A DNA stretch of 64,000 bases from Camelimonas fluminis. Lineage in GTDB: Bacteria > Pseudomonadota > Alphaproteobacteria > Rhizobiales > Beijerinckiaceae. The DNA is taken from contig NZ_BNCG01000001.1 of assembly GCF_014656355.1 (NCBI RefSeq), positions 497,438 through 561,437 on the forward strand, read 5' to 3'. A program made the translations under genes and the position numbers. Shown here in pieces: positions 28,015-37,621 of the stretch. The first letter of the stretch is position 1. Each line of letters starts with the position of its first letter. Under the pieces are notes generated by a model. It ran no database searches. It worked only from the letters and a program-made list of their open reading frames with translations, and was not told where the DNA came from.

Positions 28015-29211
28015 TCAGTGATAGGGGTCCGCGGCGTCGCGCAGGCCGTCGCCCATGAAGTTGAACGCCAGCACGACGATCACCACCGGGATGATGGGCG
28101 CCAGCAGCCACGGGTAGAGGTTCACCGCCGCCAGGTTCTGCGCTTCATTGAGCAGCACGCCCCAACTGGTGATCGGCGGGCGCAGGCCAAGCCCGAGGAA
28201 TGACAGCGCCGTCTCGCCCAGGATCATCGACGGGATCGACAGGGTGGCGGAAGCGATGAGGTGGCTCATGAAATTGGGGATGAGGTGGCGCCCAATGACC
28301 CGCGAGCGTGAGGCGCCCATCAGTTCAGCCGCCTTGACGTAGTCCTCCTCGCGCAACGCCAGCAGTTTGGAGCGGACGGCCCGCGCAAGGCCCGGCCAGT
28401 CGAGCAGGCCGAGAATGATGGTGATGCCGAAGAACACCAGCAGCGGGCTCCAGTTCGCCGGCAACGCCGCCGACAGCGCCAGCCATAGCGGCAATTCTGG
28501 CAGCGAGCGCAGGATCTCGATCAGCCGCTGGATGACGTTGTCGACCCAGCCGCCGAGATAGCCGGCGAGGCCGCCGAAAAACAGGCCGAGGGCGAACGAT
28601 ACGGCGATGCCTACCAGACCGACCGTGAGCGAGATCCGGGCGCCATAGATGATGCGGGAGAACATGTCGCGTCCCAGCCGGTCGGTGCCCAGCAGGAACA
28701 TGGTGCCGTCCTTCGGCGGACAGACCAGATGGAAGCTGGCGTCGAACAGTCCCCAGAACCGGTAGGGCTCGCCCGGGCAGAAGAAGCGGATCGGCTGCGG
28801 CCGGCTCACGTCCACCTTGTAGTCGCGGGTGAAAGTCTCTTCGTTGAACGTGAAGCTGTAAGGGTAGACGAACGGACGATGCAGGCCGCCGTCGTGGAAG
28901 ATCCGCAACGTCTGCGGCGGCGCGTAGAGAAAGTCGCCATTGCGCTTTGTCAGGCCGTAAGGAGCGATCAGCTCCACGAACGGCAGGCTGGCGTAGAGCG
29001 CCACCAGCACCAGCGCCGAGATGACGGCGAGCCGGTGGCGGCGAAACTTCCACCAGATCAGCGTCAGGGCCGAGGCGCGCAGATAGCGCTCGTCCTCATT
29101 GGCCGTGGGCTCGCTGGCGCCGGGGTCAAACGGCGCGGTGTCGACGAAATGCGGGGTTTTGGATTCACCGCGAGGCGTGGAAGGGAGGTTCATCGTGGGG
29201 GTCGTGCTCAT
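28015..29211 (-). CDS. ABC peptide importer, permease (DppC/YejE type)
   Basis: A 398-residue inner-membrane permease. The N-terminal 60 residues are polar and cytoplasmic, with the first TM near residue 75. A long periplasmic loop of about 110 residues follows, then the LGTDRLGRDMFSR motif and five further TM segments. The coupling EAA-type loop reads REEDYVKAAELMGAS. The long first loop and extended N-terminus are typical of the YejE-like branch. The ATG at 29211 is preceded by GAGGTGA. It starts five bases after the other permease stop and is the last gene of the operon. Confidence 0.9.
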   Translation of the reverse strand: MSTTPTMNLPSTPRGESKTPHFVDTAPFDPGASEPTANEDERYLRASALTLIWWKFRRHRLAVISALVLVALYASLPFVELIAPYGLTKRNGDFLYAPPQTLRIFHDGGLHRPFVYPYSFTFNEETFTRDYKVDVSRPQPIRFFCPGEPYRFWGLFDASFHLVCPPKDGTMFLLGTDRLGRDMFSRIIYGARISLTVGLVGIAVSFALGLFFGGLAGYLGGWVDNVIQRLIEILRSLPELPLWLALSAALPANWSPLLVFFGITIILGLLDWPGLARAVRSKLLALREEDYVKAAELMGASRSRVIGRHLIPNFMSHLIASATLSIPSMILGETALSFLGLGLRPPITSWGVLLNEAQNLAAVNLYPWLLAPIIPVVIVVLAFNFMGDGLRDAADPYH

Positions 29212-29216
29212 GCCGC

Positions 29217-30233
29217 TCACCTCGCGCCCATGCGGATGCGCGGATCCAGCCACGCCAGCAGCAGATCGGAAATCAGCATGCCGACGACGGTCAGCACCGC
29301 CACGAACATCAGGATGAAGGCTGCCAGGAACTGGTCCTGACTCCGCAGCGCCGCCAGCAGGATGGGGCCGACCGTCGGCAGGCTCATCACCAGCGACACC
29401 AGAATGGAGCCGGAGACGAGGCCAGGCAGGATATGGCCGATGTCGGCGACGAACGGGTTCAGCGCCATGCGGAACGGGTATTTGAGCAGGGCGCGGGTCG
29501 GCGGCAGGCCCTTGGCCTTGGCCGTGACGTAATACTGCTTGCCCAGTTCATCGAGCAGGTTGGCGCGCATGCGCCGGATCATCGCCGCCGTGCCCGAGAG
29601 GCCAATGACCAGCGTCGGTACGATCATGTGTTGCAGCAGTGATTTGAACTTGTCCCAGTCCCACGGGGCGGTGGCGTATTTGGGATCATACAGGCCGCCA
29701 ATGGAAATGCCGAACCAGCGGTTCATGTAATACAGCAGCACCAGCGCCAGCAGGAAGTTGGGGATGGCGAGGCCGAGATAACCGAGCAGCGTCGCCAGGT
29801 AGTCGCCCCACGAGTACTGGCGCGCCGCCGAATAGATGGCGATCGGGATCGAGACGATGTGGACGAAAATCACCACGGCGATGTTGATCGCCAGGGTCAG
29901 CCACAGGGCGTCGCCCACCACCTCATTGACCGGACGATCGTACTCGAACGACCAGCCCCAGTTGCCCTGAAGCAGCCCGGAGAAGCCATTGGGGCCCGGC
30001 CAGACGCCGAGCCAGGCGAGATATTGCTCCCACACCGGCCGGTCCAGACCATACTGCTTGATGAGGAACGCGGCCTTGGCGGCTGCGGCCTCACCGCCCT
30101 GGGCGCGCAGTTCGGCGATCTGGTTGGTGAGGAAGTCGCCTGGCGGCAGCTTGATGATGATGAACACCAGGCAGCTGATCAGCAGCAGGGTCACGGCCAT
30201 GGTGGCGAGGCGCCGCAGAACGAAGCTGATCAT
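29217..30233 (-). CDS. ABC peptide importer, permease (DppB/YejB type)
   Basis: A 338-residue permease beginning MISFVLRRLATM, typical of DppB/OppB proteins, with six TM segments. The coupling loop near residues 220-250 (RRMRANLLDELGKQYYVTAKAKG) is clear. A periplasmic loop after TM1 of about 90 residues is expected in this subfamily. Its ATG overlaps the stop of the substrate-binding gene in an ATGA arrangement, so translation is probably coupled. It should form a heterodimeric channel with the second permease. Confidence 0.92.
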   Translation of the reverse strand: MISFVLRRLATMAVTLLLISCLVFIIIKLPPGDFLTNQIAELRAQGGEAAAAKAAFLIKQYGLDRPVWEQYLAWLGVWPGPNGFSGLLQGNWGWSFEYDRPVNEVVGDALWLTLAINIAVVIFVHIVSIPIAIYSAARQYSWGDYLATLLGYLGLAIPNFLLALVLLYYMNRWFGISIGGLYDPKYATAPWDWDKFKSLLQHMIVPTLVIGLSGTAAMIRRMRANLLDELGKQYYVTAKAKGLPPTRALLKYPFRMALNPFVADIGHILPGLVSGSILVSLVMSLPTVGPILLAALRSQDQFLAAFILMFVAVLTVVGMLISDLLLAWLDPRIRMGAR

Positions 30234-32206
30234 GCCGGATTGCTCCCCCGACGCTCCGGGCGGACCCAGAACAGTTCGTCCATGCGATAAATCCCGAGCA
30301 GCGCCGTGGGCGCCCAGCTGTAAAGCGCAGTTTTGGGGAAATTGATCAGGCCATTGCGCAGGGCCACCGGCTGCAGGGCGCCGGCGACGGTGCCGATCGA
30401 CCACACGTTTTCAGAGTGTAACCCTAGCATCTCATGCCAGGCGCGGGCTTTCACCGCCTCGTCCGTGGCGTTCATCCACGACGCCATGGCGACCAGAAGC
30501 TTCTTCGCTTGCGGATCGTCGCAGGCTTCGCCGCTCTTGCCCTTGGTCTCGGCGTATTGCCCCCACCTCGGCCACGACATGTTGTCCTGCTGCACCGGGG
30601 CCAGTTCGGTCGGCGCCATCTGCGCGGTGGGAATGGCGTTGTCGAGCCCGGCGGAGGCCACCATGACGGCGCGTCCCTCATAGGCGCGGTTGCGCAGGAT
30701 GGTGCGGTCCTGCGGCTTGATGAACAGTTTGATTCCGACCTCGCGCCAGAACTCGGTGATCAGTTCCAGCGTATCGACGGCGAGGCCGGTGTCACTGTCT
30801 ACTTCCACCACCACTTCCAGTGGCCGGCCGTCTGGCGCCGTGCGAATGCCCGACGCCGCCGCCTTCAGGCCCATCTCGTCCAGCAGCCGCGTCGCCTGTG
30901 CGGGGTCGTACTGCGCCCAGCGGCTGCGATACTCCGGCCGAAACATCGCCGAGCCTTCCATCACCGTGTTGTTGCCCTCCTTGCCGAGGCCAAACAGCAG
31001 GGCGTTGTTGATGGTGTGCCGGTCGATGGAAAGGGACAGCGCCCGCCGCCAGCGCACGTCGCGGTTCAGCGCCCGCCACATGGGGTCGGCGACGGTGAGG
31101 TTGGGGTAGAGCGCCAGCTCCGAGCCACGGGCCATGCGCCACAGCAACGTGGCGTAGTCGTGCGCCTTCTCGCCCTGCTTCAGCACGGGAATGTCGCTCA
31201 TGATCAGGCCACGGGCGAGCACGTCGACCTCGCCGGCGTTGGTCTTGGCGGCGAACAGGCTGGCGGAGGCGATGTCGGCGATAACCCGGTCCACATAGGG
31301 CAGTTGTGCGCCGGCGCTGTCGATGCGGTGGAAATAGGGGTTGCGCTCAAAGATGATCCGCGTCGCTCCGGCTTCCACGGGGCGCCACGGGAACAGGGTC
31401 GGCAAGGTTGGGCTGGAATTCTCCAGCATGGCGTCCATGCGGTTGTGCAACGGCGCCCACGATTTCACCCGCGCCTTCTTGACCAGTTCCGCCAGTTGCT
31501 CGGCCGGGGCGTATTTGACGTGATATTGGCGCAGCACGTGGGCGGGGCGATAAATATAGGGGTCTTGCGGACCAGCGAGCGTCGGCAGGAACAGCGGATT
31601 GGGGCGCGGCCAGGAATAGCGGACGGTGATCTCGTCCAGCACCTCGAATTTCGGCTCCTGGCCATCAGCCAGCAGGAACAGCGGCGGGCCGGACGGCGTC
31701 AGCGCCGGGTTCCTGATGATGTCCTGCCAATAGTAGCGGAAGTCTTCGCTGGTGAAGGGATGGCCGTCGGACCAGCGGTGGCCGCGTCGCAGCCGCAGGG
31801 TGAAAATGCGGCCTTCCACCACGTCGACGGCAGCCAGCACGTCGGGCTGCATCTGCAACTGTTCGGTATAGCCGACCAGGCGGGTGTAGGCGTTGGCCGA
31901 CAGATAGCGGATGTCGCGGGCGCGGGCGATCAGCGTCGTCATCTCGCCGCCGGGCGTCCCGGTGCGCCGCCCATGGGCCGGCAGGTCGACCACCAGCGGG
32001 TCCTGTGGCAGGCGCTCCTTCAGCGGCGGCAGGGAGCCGGCTGTGACCTGCGCCTGCAGCAGCGGGCTTTCGCCGGCGCCCTGGCCCAGCGCCGTCTGGC
32101 CGAGCAGCGGCGCCGCGGCGAGAGCGACGCCAGTGGTGAGCAGGGCGCGGCGCGAGATTCCCTCAGCTTGCAGGGTGTCCGGGATTCTACGGTGATCGCG
32201 GGTCAT
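30230..32206 (-). CDS. ABC peptide importer, substrate-binding protein (Tat signal)
   Basis: A 658-residue family-5 solute-binding protein. The N-terminus has a twin-arginine motif (SRRALLTTG near residues 18-26) and a hydrophobic stretch ending ALGQ, so it is probably exported folded by Tat. The body has the family's GRIFTLRLRRGHRWSDG and EDFRYYW stretches. It is longer than DppA/OppA and close to YejA-like proteins. The ATG at 32206 overlaps the ATPase stop (ATGA). The ligand is not deducible; short peptides, peptide antibiotics or other amphipathic solutes are all possible. Confidence 0.88.
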   Translation of the reverse strand: MTRDHRRIPDTLQAEGISRRALLTTGVALAAAPLLGQTALGQGAGESPLLQAQVTAGSLPPLKERLPQDPLVVDLPAHGRRTGTPGGEMTTLIARARDIRYLSANAYTRLVGYTEQLQMQPDVLAAVDVVEGRIFTLRLRRGHRWSDGHPFTSEDFRYYWQDIIRNPALTPSGPPLFLLADGQEPKFEVLDEITVRYSWPRPNPLFLPTLAGPQDPYIYRPAHVLRQYHVKYAPAEQLAELVKKARVKSWAPLHNRMDAMLENSSPTLPTLFPWRPVEAGATRIIFERNPYFHRIDSAGAQLPYVDRVIADIASASLFAAKTNAGEVDVLARGLIMSDIPVLKQGEKAHDYATLLWRMARGSELALYPNLTVADPMWRALNRDVRWRRALSLSIDRHTINNALLFGLGKEGNNTVMEGSAMFRPEYRSRWAQYDPAQATRLLDEMGLKAAASGIRTAPDGRPLEVVVEVDSDTGLAVDTLELITEFWREVGIKLFIKPQDRTILRNRAYEGRAVMVASAGLDNAIPTAQMAPTELAPVQQDNMSWPRWGQYAETKGKSGEACDDPQAKKLLVAMASWMNATDEAVKARAWHEMLGLHSENVWSIGTVAGALQPVALRNGLINFPKTALYSWAPTALLGIYRMDELFWVRPERRGSNPA

Positions 32207-34077
32207 GCCGCGGCCCTCCCGGCGGCGTCTCCCAGCCGCACGTAATGTTGCGGCGCGACTTCGCGCATGAGCCCCGCCTCGCCGGTCTCCAGCCGGTAGG
32301 GCGCGGGCCATTGCGTCGGTTCGGAGAAGCGGCCGGAGCGGAGTTTCTCGAAGTCCAGCGGATGGTCGAGGTCCGGCGCCGGCACCGCCGCCAGCAGCGC
32401 CTGGGTGTAGGGATGCAGCGGCGCGTTGAACAGGGTCTCGCGCGGCGCCTGCTCGACGATGTGTCCCCGGCACATCACGGCGATGACGTCGGCCATGTAG
32501 TCCACCACCGCCAGATTGTGCGAGACGAAGATGTAAGACAGATCGAGCGCCTGCTGCAGGTCTTTCAGCAGGTTCAGCACCTGGGCCTGCACCGAGACGT
32601 CGAGCGCTGAAACCGGCTCGTCGCACAGCAGCACCTGCGGCGACAGGGCAAGGGCCCTGGCGATGCCAAGGCGCTGGCGCTGGCCGCCGGAGAACGAATG
32701 CGGATAGCGGCGCAGGGCGTGACGGTCGAGGCCGACCATGGCCAGCAGCATGCTGGCGCGCTCGAACTGCTCCTGCTCCGTCCCGACGTTGTGGATGCGC
32801 ATGGGCTCGGTCAGCAACTGGTAGACCGTCATGCGCGGATTGAGCGAGCCATAGGGGTCCTGGAAAATGAACTGCACGGCGCGGCGATAGCGCATCAGGT
32901 CATTGCCCTTCAGCGTGCTGATGTCGCGCAGGCCGTCGCCTTCATCGTAGCAGATGGTCCCGGAATCCGGCGTGATGGCGCGCATGATCATCCGCGACAC
33001 CGTGGTCTTGCCGCAACCGGATTCGCCAACGAGACCAAGCGTCTGCCCAGGCATCAGCGTCAGGCTGACATCGGACACGGCGCGCACCTGGCGGGTCTGG
33101 CCGGAAAACCAGCCGGAGCGCAGGGTGAAGGTTTTGGAGATGTCGCGCGCTTCCAGCACCGGGCCGGCCGGGCGCTTCGTCGCCGGGCGCGCCTGGGCGG
33201 CGAGCAGACGCGCGTCGGCAACCTCGCGCAGCGGCGTCAGGCGTTCGCCTGGCTTCATGTCGAAGTGTGGCGCGGCGTTCATCAGCGCGCGCAGATAGGG
33301 ATGCTGCGGATTGCGGAAGATGGTCTCGCGATCGCCGGATTCGACGATGCGTCCGCGATACATCACCACCACGTCGTCAGCCACATTGGCGACAACCCCC
33401 AGATCGTGGGTGATCAGCAGCACTGACATGCCGGTTTCCGCCTGCAGGTCGGAAATCAGCTCCAGGATCTGCGCCTGGGTGGTGACGTCAAGAGCGGTGG
33501 TGGGCTCATCGGCGATGAGCAGGGCCGGCCGGCAGATCAGGGCCATGGCGATCATGGCGCGCTGGCGCATGCCGCCCGACAGCTCAAACGGATAGGTATT
33601 GAAGATGCGGCCTGGCTCAGGGAGTCCAACGCGCTGGAACACCGCCTCCGCCACCTCGCGCGCCACATGCGCCGGCACGCGGTTGTGCAGCATGTAGGCT
33701 TCCGTCACCTGATCGCCAACGGTGTGCAGGGGCGAGAGCGAGCTCATCGGCTCCTGGAAAATCATGGTCATGCGGTCGCCGCGCAGGGCGCGCATGTCCT
33801 TGCCGGAGGGATCAAGCCGGGTGAGGTCCACCGGGGCGTCCGGGCGATCCGGATCGTTGAACAGAATGGAGCCGCCGGTGATGGTCGCGGCCTTGGGGAG
33901 GATGCCCATCATCGCCTGGGCGGTGACCGACTTTCCCGAGCCGGATTCGCCCACCAGCGCCACGGTGCGACCGCGCGGAATATCGAAGGAAACGCCACGG
34001 AGCGCCTGCGTGACGACGCCGGCGCCCGTGAAGCTCACGGCGAGATCCCTGATGCTGAAAAGCGGCGTTTCACTCAA
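32203..34077 (-). CDS. ABC peptide importer, fused double ATPase (YejF/DppDF type)
   Basis: A 624-residue protein with two complete nucleotide-binding domains. The first has GESGSGKS at residues 43-50, LSGGMRQR and DEPTTALD. The second has GESGCGKTT near 350, FSGGQRQR and DEPVSALD. Each ends with an oligopeptide-type C-terminal extension. The fusion replaces separate DppD and DppF. It is the first gene of a four-gene operon (ATPase, binding protein, two permeases), with overlaps or a five-base gap between all of them. The start is a TTG at 34077; a GGGGGC site precedes it and no ATG fits. Confidence 0.93.
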   Translation of the reverse strand: MSETPLFSIRDLAVSFTGAGVVTQALRGVSFDIPRGRTVALVGESGSGKSVTAQAMMGILPKAATITGGSILFNDPDRPDAPVDLTRLDPSGKDMRALRGDRMTMIFQEPMSSLSPLHTVGDQVTEAYMLHNRVPAHVAREVAEAVFQRVGLPEPGRIFNTYPFELSGGMRQRAMIAMALICRPALLIADEPTTALDVTTQAQILELISDLQAETGMSVLLITHDLGVVANVADDVVVMYRGRIVESGDRETIFRNPQHPYLRALMNAAPHFDMKPGERLTPLREVADARLLAAQARPATKRPAGPVLEARDISKTFTLRSGWFSGQTRQVRAVSDVSLTLMPGQTLGLVGESGCGKTTVSRMIMRAITPDSGTICYDEGDGLRDISTLKGNDLMRYRRAVQFIFQDPYGSLNPRMTVYQLLTEPMRIHNVGTEQEQFERASMLLAMVGLDRHALRRYPHSFSGGQRQRLGIARALALSPQVLLCDEPVSALDVSVQAQVLNLLKDLQQALDLSYIFVSHNLAVVDYMADVIAVMCRGHIVEQAPRETLFNAPLHPYTQALLAAVPAPDLDHPLDFEKLRSGRFSEPTQWPAPYRLETGEAGLMREVAPQHYVRLGDAAGRAAA

Positions 34078-34306
34078 CTGATGCCCCCGGACTTTGGCGT
34101 CTCAAGATCGCGGCGGATATTCCACATTCATTCGTGTGGATCTGTCTTCTCCAAGCATTAAACAGGTTGGCCCCGCAAGGCTATAGAGCTGCGTTGCGAA
34201 ACAGGACGCCTTTGGGGATGGTTTTGGCAAGGTTGCGCGTTGAGCGGCGGCGCGACCGGAAAATCCGGTCGCCCGGCGGCTGTTCCCGCCGGCTGGCCCG
34301 TCCTGT

Positions 34307-34342
34307 TATTGCGCGGCGGCGCCTCTATTGCGCGGCGGCGCC
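34307..34342. repeat. 19-bp tandem duplication over a stop codon
   Basis: TATTGCGCGGCGGCGCC occurs at 34307-34323 and 34326-34342. The second copy holds the last codons and stop of the fusion gene; the first is a duplicate just beyond it. Confidence 0.85.
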
Positions 34343-36289
34343 TTGCGACAGGGCGTCATCGATGGCCGTCATGCGCGCGGCGGGATGGGCGGCGATGAGG
34401 CCGAGCAGGATGGCGACGAAGGCGTCGATGCGGGCGTCGTGAACCAGATGGTGGGTGAGCAGGCCAATGGGCTCAGGATCGGCGGCGGGCGCGGTGAAGC
34501 CGGCGATGGCCTGACACAGCGCTTCGGCGAGGTCCGCCGGACCGACCAGGCTGCGATCGCCGCGCCAGGCGATGGGGTCGATGTGGGCGTTGACCTGCGC
34601 CAGGCCTGGCGCGGCGAAACGCGCCGGGCGGCGCCGGAAGGTCGACAGGCCGGTGAACCCCGCTCCGGCCAGTCGCGGCGTCAGGGCTGGGCTGGCCCGG
34701 TTCCACGGCGGGGTGAAAACCGGGCGCGTTTGCGCGCCAAACAGGGCGTGGATGCGGGCCAGTCCTTCTCCCGCCCGCCGCGCCAGTTCCTCCGGATCGC
34801 CATGACTGAACTCGCCCTTTTTGGCGTTCGCCGGGGCGAGGTTTTCGTGGTTGAGGCCATGAACCAGCACGGCGACGTGGGGCTCGCCGGCAAGGCGATC
34901 CGCCAGTTCAGATGTGGCCCGGGCAGGGATGGCGGCGATGGCGAGCGGCGCATGATGGGCGCGGGTCAGCTCCAGCAGCCGCTCCAGTTGCGGGGTCGGC
35001 GCGACCGCGTCGTCGTCGCGATGCCAGAAAGCGACGCTCCGGCCAGCGTCGCCGGCGTGGTCCAGGGCGGCTTTCACCGGGCCCAGGGCGGCGGCTATGG
35101 CGGTGATGAGCGGGGTCACGCCCGGGCTGGCGATGGCGGGCCGGTCCGCTGCCAGTCGTTCAATGAGCTGCGCCGAGCAGTCCGCGCCGTTCACCGCGAC
35201 GCCGTGATCGCTGGTCCCTCCGCTGGCCTGCGCCGCGCTGACGGCGGCCAGCAGTGTTGTCGCCGTCACCTCCTCCAGGGCGATGTTCTGCACGAGGCCG
35301 CGGGCGGCGAACAGGGCGGCGCGCTGGGCCTGTTCGGTTTCCCCGCCTTCAGCGAACGGAACCACAACCGCCGGCGCGCCGGTGGCGAGAATGTCGAGGG
35401 CGGTGTTGTAGCCGCACTGGCTGACAGAGGCGGCGCAGCGGCGCAACAGATCACGGAAATCCGGCCGGGCGCGTTCGATGATGGCGTTGGCCGGCGCGGC
35501 ATGGCGCAGGCTGGTCATGGCTGCTTCCGCCACCTTGTGGCCGACGAGCAGACGCCAGACGCGCCGTTCCGGGTCAGATGTCGCGGCCGCCAGAGCTGCG
35601 TGGAGCAGTGGCAGGGCCGCCGCCGAGCCGCCGCCGGAGACGACGATCCCGGCTCGGGTGGGCGCCGTCGCCGGGGGCGGCGCGGCCGGGCGGTTGTCGT
35701 CGACATAGCCGGTGTAGTGCAGGCTGGGCTTCAGGTCGTCGGCGATGGGCCATGAGGCCTCCAGCGGAACCACCGCCGGGTCAGAATGAACCAGCACGCC
35801 GTCGTAGCGGGCGCGCAGCAGGGCGTGGGCGGCGTCGATCTTCGCCTGTTTGGCTGGTCGGGCGAGGATGTCGCGCACCGAAGCCAGCACGAGGGGCGGT
35901 CGCGCCAGCCCTTGCGCTGCATCCAGAATGGCCTGAAATTCCGCGCCCAGGGCGCGCCGGCCGAAGGGAAACAGCTCTGTCACGAGCACATGCGGTTGCA
36001 ATTGCTCCAGGGCTTTGCTGGCGATGGCGATGCGGCGCCGCGCCGTTTCCGGGCGCAAGGGCGCGCCGCCTTCCTCGCGCAGGTTGGAAAACGCCGTCCC
36101 CACCACATGCAGGGGCGGCAACTGGATCAGTTCGACCCCATCAATGCGTAGCAGCGTCGCCGGCTGGCCGCCGCTGATGATCTGCGCCACATGCCCACGC
36201 GCCGCCAGCGCCCGCGCCAGGGAGGCGGCCCGCGTCAGATGGCCGACGCCGAGCAGATGGGTGACCACAATGGCGATGCGCAAGCTCAT
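34325..36289 (-). CDS. Glycosyltransferase-polysaccharide deacetylase-like fusion
   Basis: A 654-residue two-domain protein. Residues 1 to about 385 look like a GT-B/MurG-like (GT28-type) glycosyltransferase: VVTHLLGVGHLTRA at the start, VSGGGSAAALP near the middle and SQCGYNTALDIL in the donor-binding half. From about residue 410 there is a deacetylase-like domain with AFWHRDDDAV near 421-427 (a candidate metal Asp), LVHGLNH, FTPPWNR and HLVHD. I infer transfer and trimming of a sugar on one envelope glycan. Its start overlaps the previous gene by four bases (ATGA). It is the last gene of the glycan run. Substrate unknown. Confidence 0.75.
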   Translation of the reverse strand: MSLRIAIVVTHLLGVGHLTRAASLARALAARGHVAQIISGGQPATLLRIDGVELIQLPPLHVVGTAFSNLREEGGAPLRPETARRRIAIASKALEQLQPHVLVTELFPFGRRALGAEFQAILDAAQGLARPPLVLASVRDILARPAKQAKIDAAHALLRARYDGVLVHSDPAVVPLEASWPIADDLKPSLHYTGYVDDNRPAAPPPATAPTRAGIVVSGGGSAAALPLLHAALAAATSDPERRVWRLLVGHKVAEAAMTSLRHAAPANAIIERARPDFRDLLRRCAASVSQCGYNTALDILATGAPAVVVPFAEGGETEQAQRAALFAARGLVQNIALEEVTATTLLAAVSAAQASGGTSDHGVAVNGADCSAQLIERLAADRPAIASPGVTPLITAIAAALGPVKAALDHAGDAGRSVAFWHRDDDAVAPTPQLERLLELTRAHHAPLAIAAIPARATSELADRLAGEPHVAVLVHGLNHENLAPANAKKGEFSHGDPEELARRAGEGLARIHALFGAQTRPVFTPPWNRASPALTPRLAGAGFTGLSTFRRRPARFAAPGLAQVNAHIDPIAWRGDRSLVGPADLAEALCQAIAGFTAPAADPEPIGLLTHHLVHDARIDAFVAILLGLIAAHPAARMTAIDDALSQGAAAQ

Positions 36290-37449
36290 GGAGCGTCCCG
36301 TTCTGCCAGCAATGGCGCCAGCGTATCCCGTAAAATCGCGGCGGCGCTGGTGAGGCTGCGCTGCTGGCGGACAAACGCGGCGCCGGCCGCGCCGGCGGGA
36401 CGCAGCAACTCCGGTTGCCCAAGCAAATCATCCAGCCGGGCGGCGAAGCGACCGGCGAGCGTCGTCTGTGGCCTGCCGGCGACCAGCCAGCCCGTTTCAT
36501 GGTTCCGCACCACGCCGCTGACGCCGCCGGCATCGCCGGCAAGCACCGGGCAGCCATTGGCTTGGGCCTCCAGCAGCGCCATGCCAAACGCCTCGTTGAT
36601 CGCCGGCCATACCAGCAGATCGTGCGCCGCATAGACGCCGTCGAGTTCTTCCTGCGACGCCAGGCCAGCCAGGATCACCCGTTTGCCGAATTGCGCGAAC
36701 AGCGCCGCGACGTCGTCCCGCGCCGGCCCGTCGCCAACGATCGTCAGGCGCCAGTTCTGGCTGGCGATCCGGGTCAGGCTGTCCGCGAGGACATGGAAGG
36801 AGGCCAGCTTGTCGCCCCGGCGCAACATTGCAACGGCCAGCAGGCGGACCGCGCCAGGTCCGGCTTGTGGGCCCGGCGCCAGGCGCGGCTGCGCTGGCAG
36901 TCGCGTCAGGAACGGGGGCAGGGCGCGGCATTTCCCGGCCATGTCCGCCTCTGCCAGCTCGGCGGCTTCGAGCAGGCATGGCCGGTCGTTTTCGTTGAGT
37001 ACGAATACGGTCCTGGCCTGGCGCAACGCCGCCACGGTCGCGGCGTGACCCATGCGCCAGGGGCCGCTGGCCCGGCTGGGGGCGAGCGACGCCTCGGCGA
37101 CCACATAGGGAATGTCGAGCGCCGCCGCGACGGCCGGGCCGATCCAGTCCGGCGCGCGATCATAAAGGTGGTAGGTGAACCACAGGCGTGGACGGTCGGG
37201 GGCGGGCGTCGCGGTCCAGCGCGCGACCAGCTGGCCAGCCTCGCGCAGGGCTGCGTCGCGCATGGCGCCCTGCGCGTCCTGGTCTCCGGTTTTGTCGTGG
37301 CTGCGCAAACGCGCGGCGATCTGCGGGGCGAAGCCGGCCGCCGCCAGCGCCGCCAGCAGATTGCGCGCCATGGTGCGGTCGCCGGACGGCTGGGGATGGT
37401 CCGGCGGTTTCATCGGCGCGTAGAAGGCGACGGGCGCGTTGCGGACCAT
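36286..37449 (-). CDS. GT4 family glycosyltransferase
   Basis: A 387-residue GT-B glycosyltransferase. The N-terminal half has FYAPMKPPDHPQPSGDR, the acceptor-side signature of GT4 enzymes. The C-terminal half has TIVGDGPARDDV, then LVWPAINEAFGMALLEAQANGCPV, with the EX7E glutamates in the last segment. I chose the ATG at 37449 because a near-perfect AGGAGGAT lies upstream; a frame extension to 37533 lacks one. It is translationally coupled to the downstream fusion gene. The donor and acceptor sugars are not known. Confidence 0.85.
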   Translation of the reverse strand: MVRNAPVAFYAPMKPPDHPQPSGDRTMARNLLAALAAAGFAPQIAARLRSHDKTGDQDAQGAMRDAALREAGQLVARWTATPAPDRPRLWFTYHLYDRAPDWIGPAVAAALDIPYVVAEASLAPSRASGPWRMGHAATVAALRQARTVFVLNENDRPCLLEAAELAEADMAGKCRALPPFLTRLPAQPRLAPGPQAGPGAVRLLAVAMLRRGDKLASFHVLADSLTRIASQNWRLTIVGDGPARDDVAALFAQFGKRVILAGLASQEELDGVYAAHDLLVWPAINEAFGMALLEAQANGCPVLAGDAGGVSGVVRNHETGWLVAGRPQTTLAGRFAARLDDLLGQPELLRPAGAAGAAFVRQQRSLTSAAAILRDTLAPLLAERDAP

Positions 37450-37621
37450 GGCGTCATCCTCCTGAAAACCAGAGTGAAAACCCCTTGAAGGAAAGGGGGG
37501 GCGCTCCACTCCTTTGGCCTGGCGCATGTTCACAATGCGAGACGGCCCACGCCCGGCCGGAAAATGTCGCCGAAAATATCCTGCGCTTTCCTGTCACACG
37601 CGTTATCGGTCACGTCGGGCG

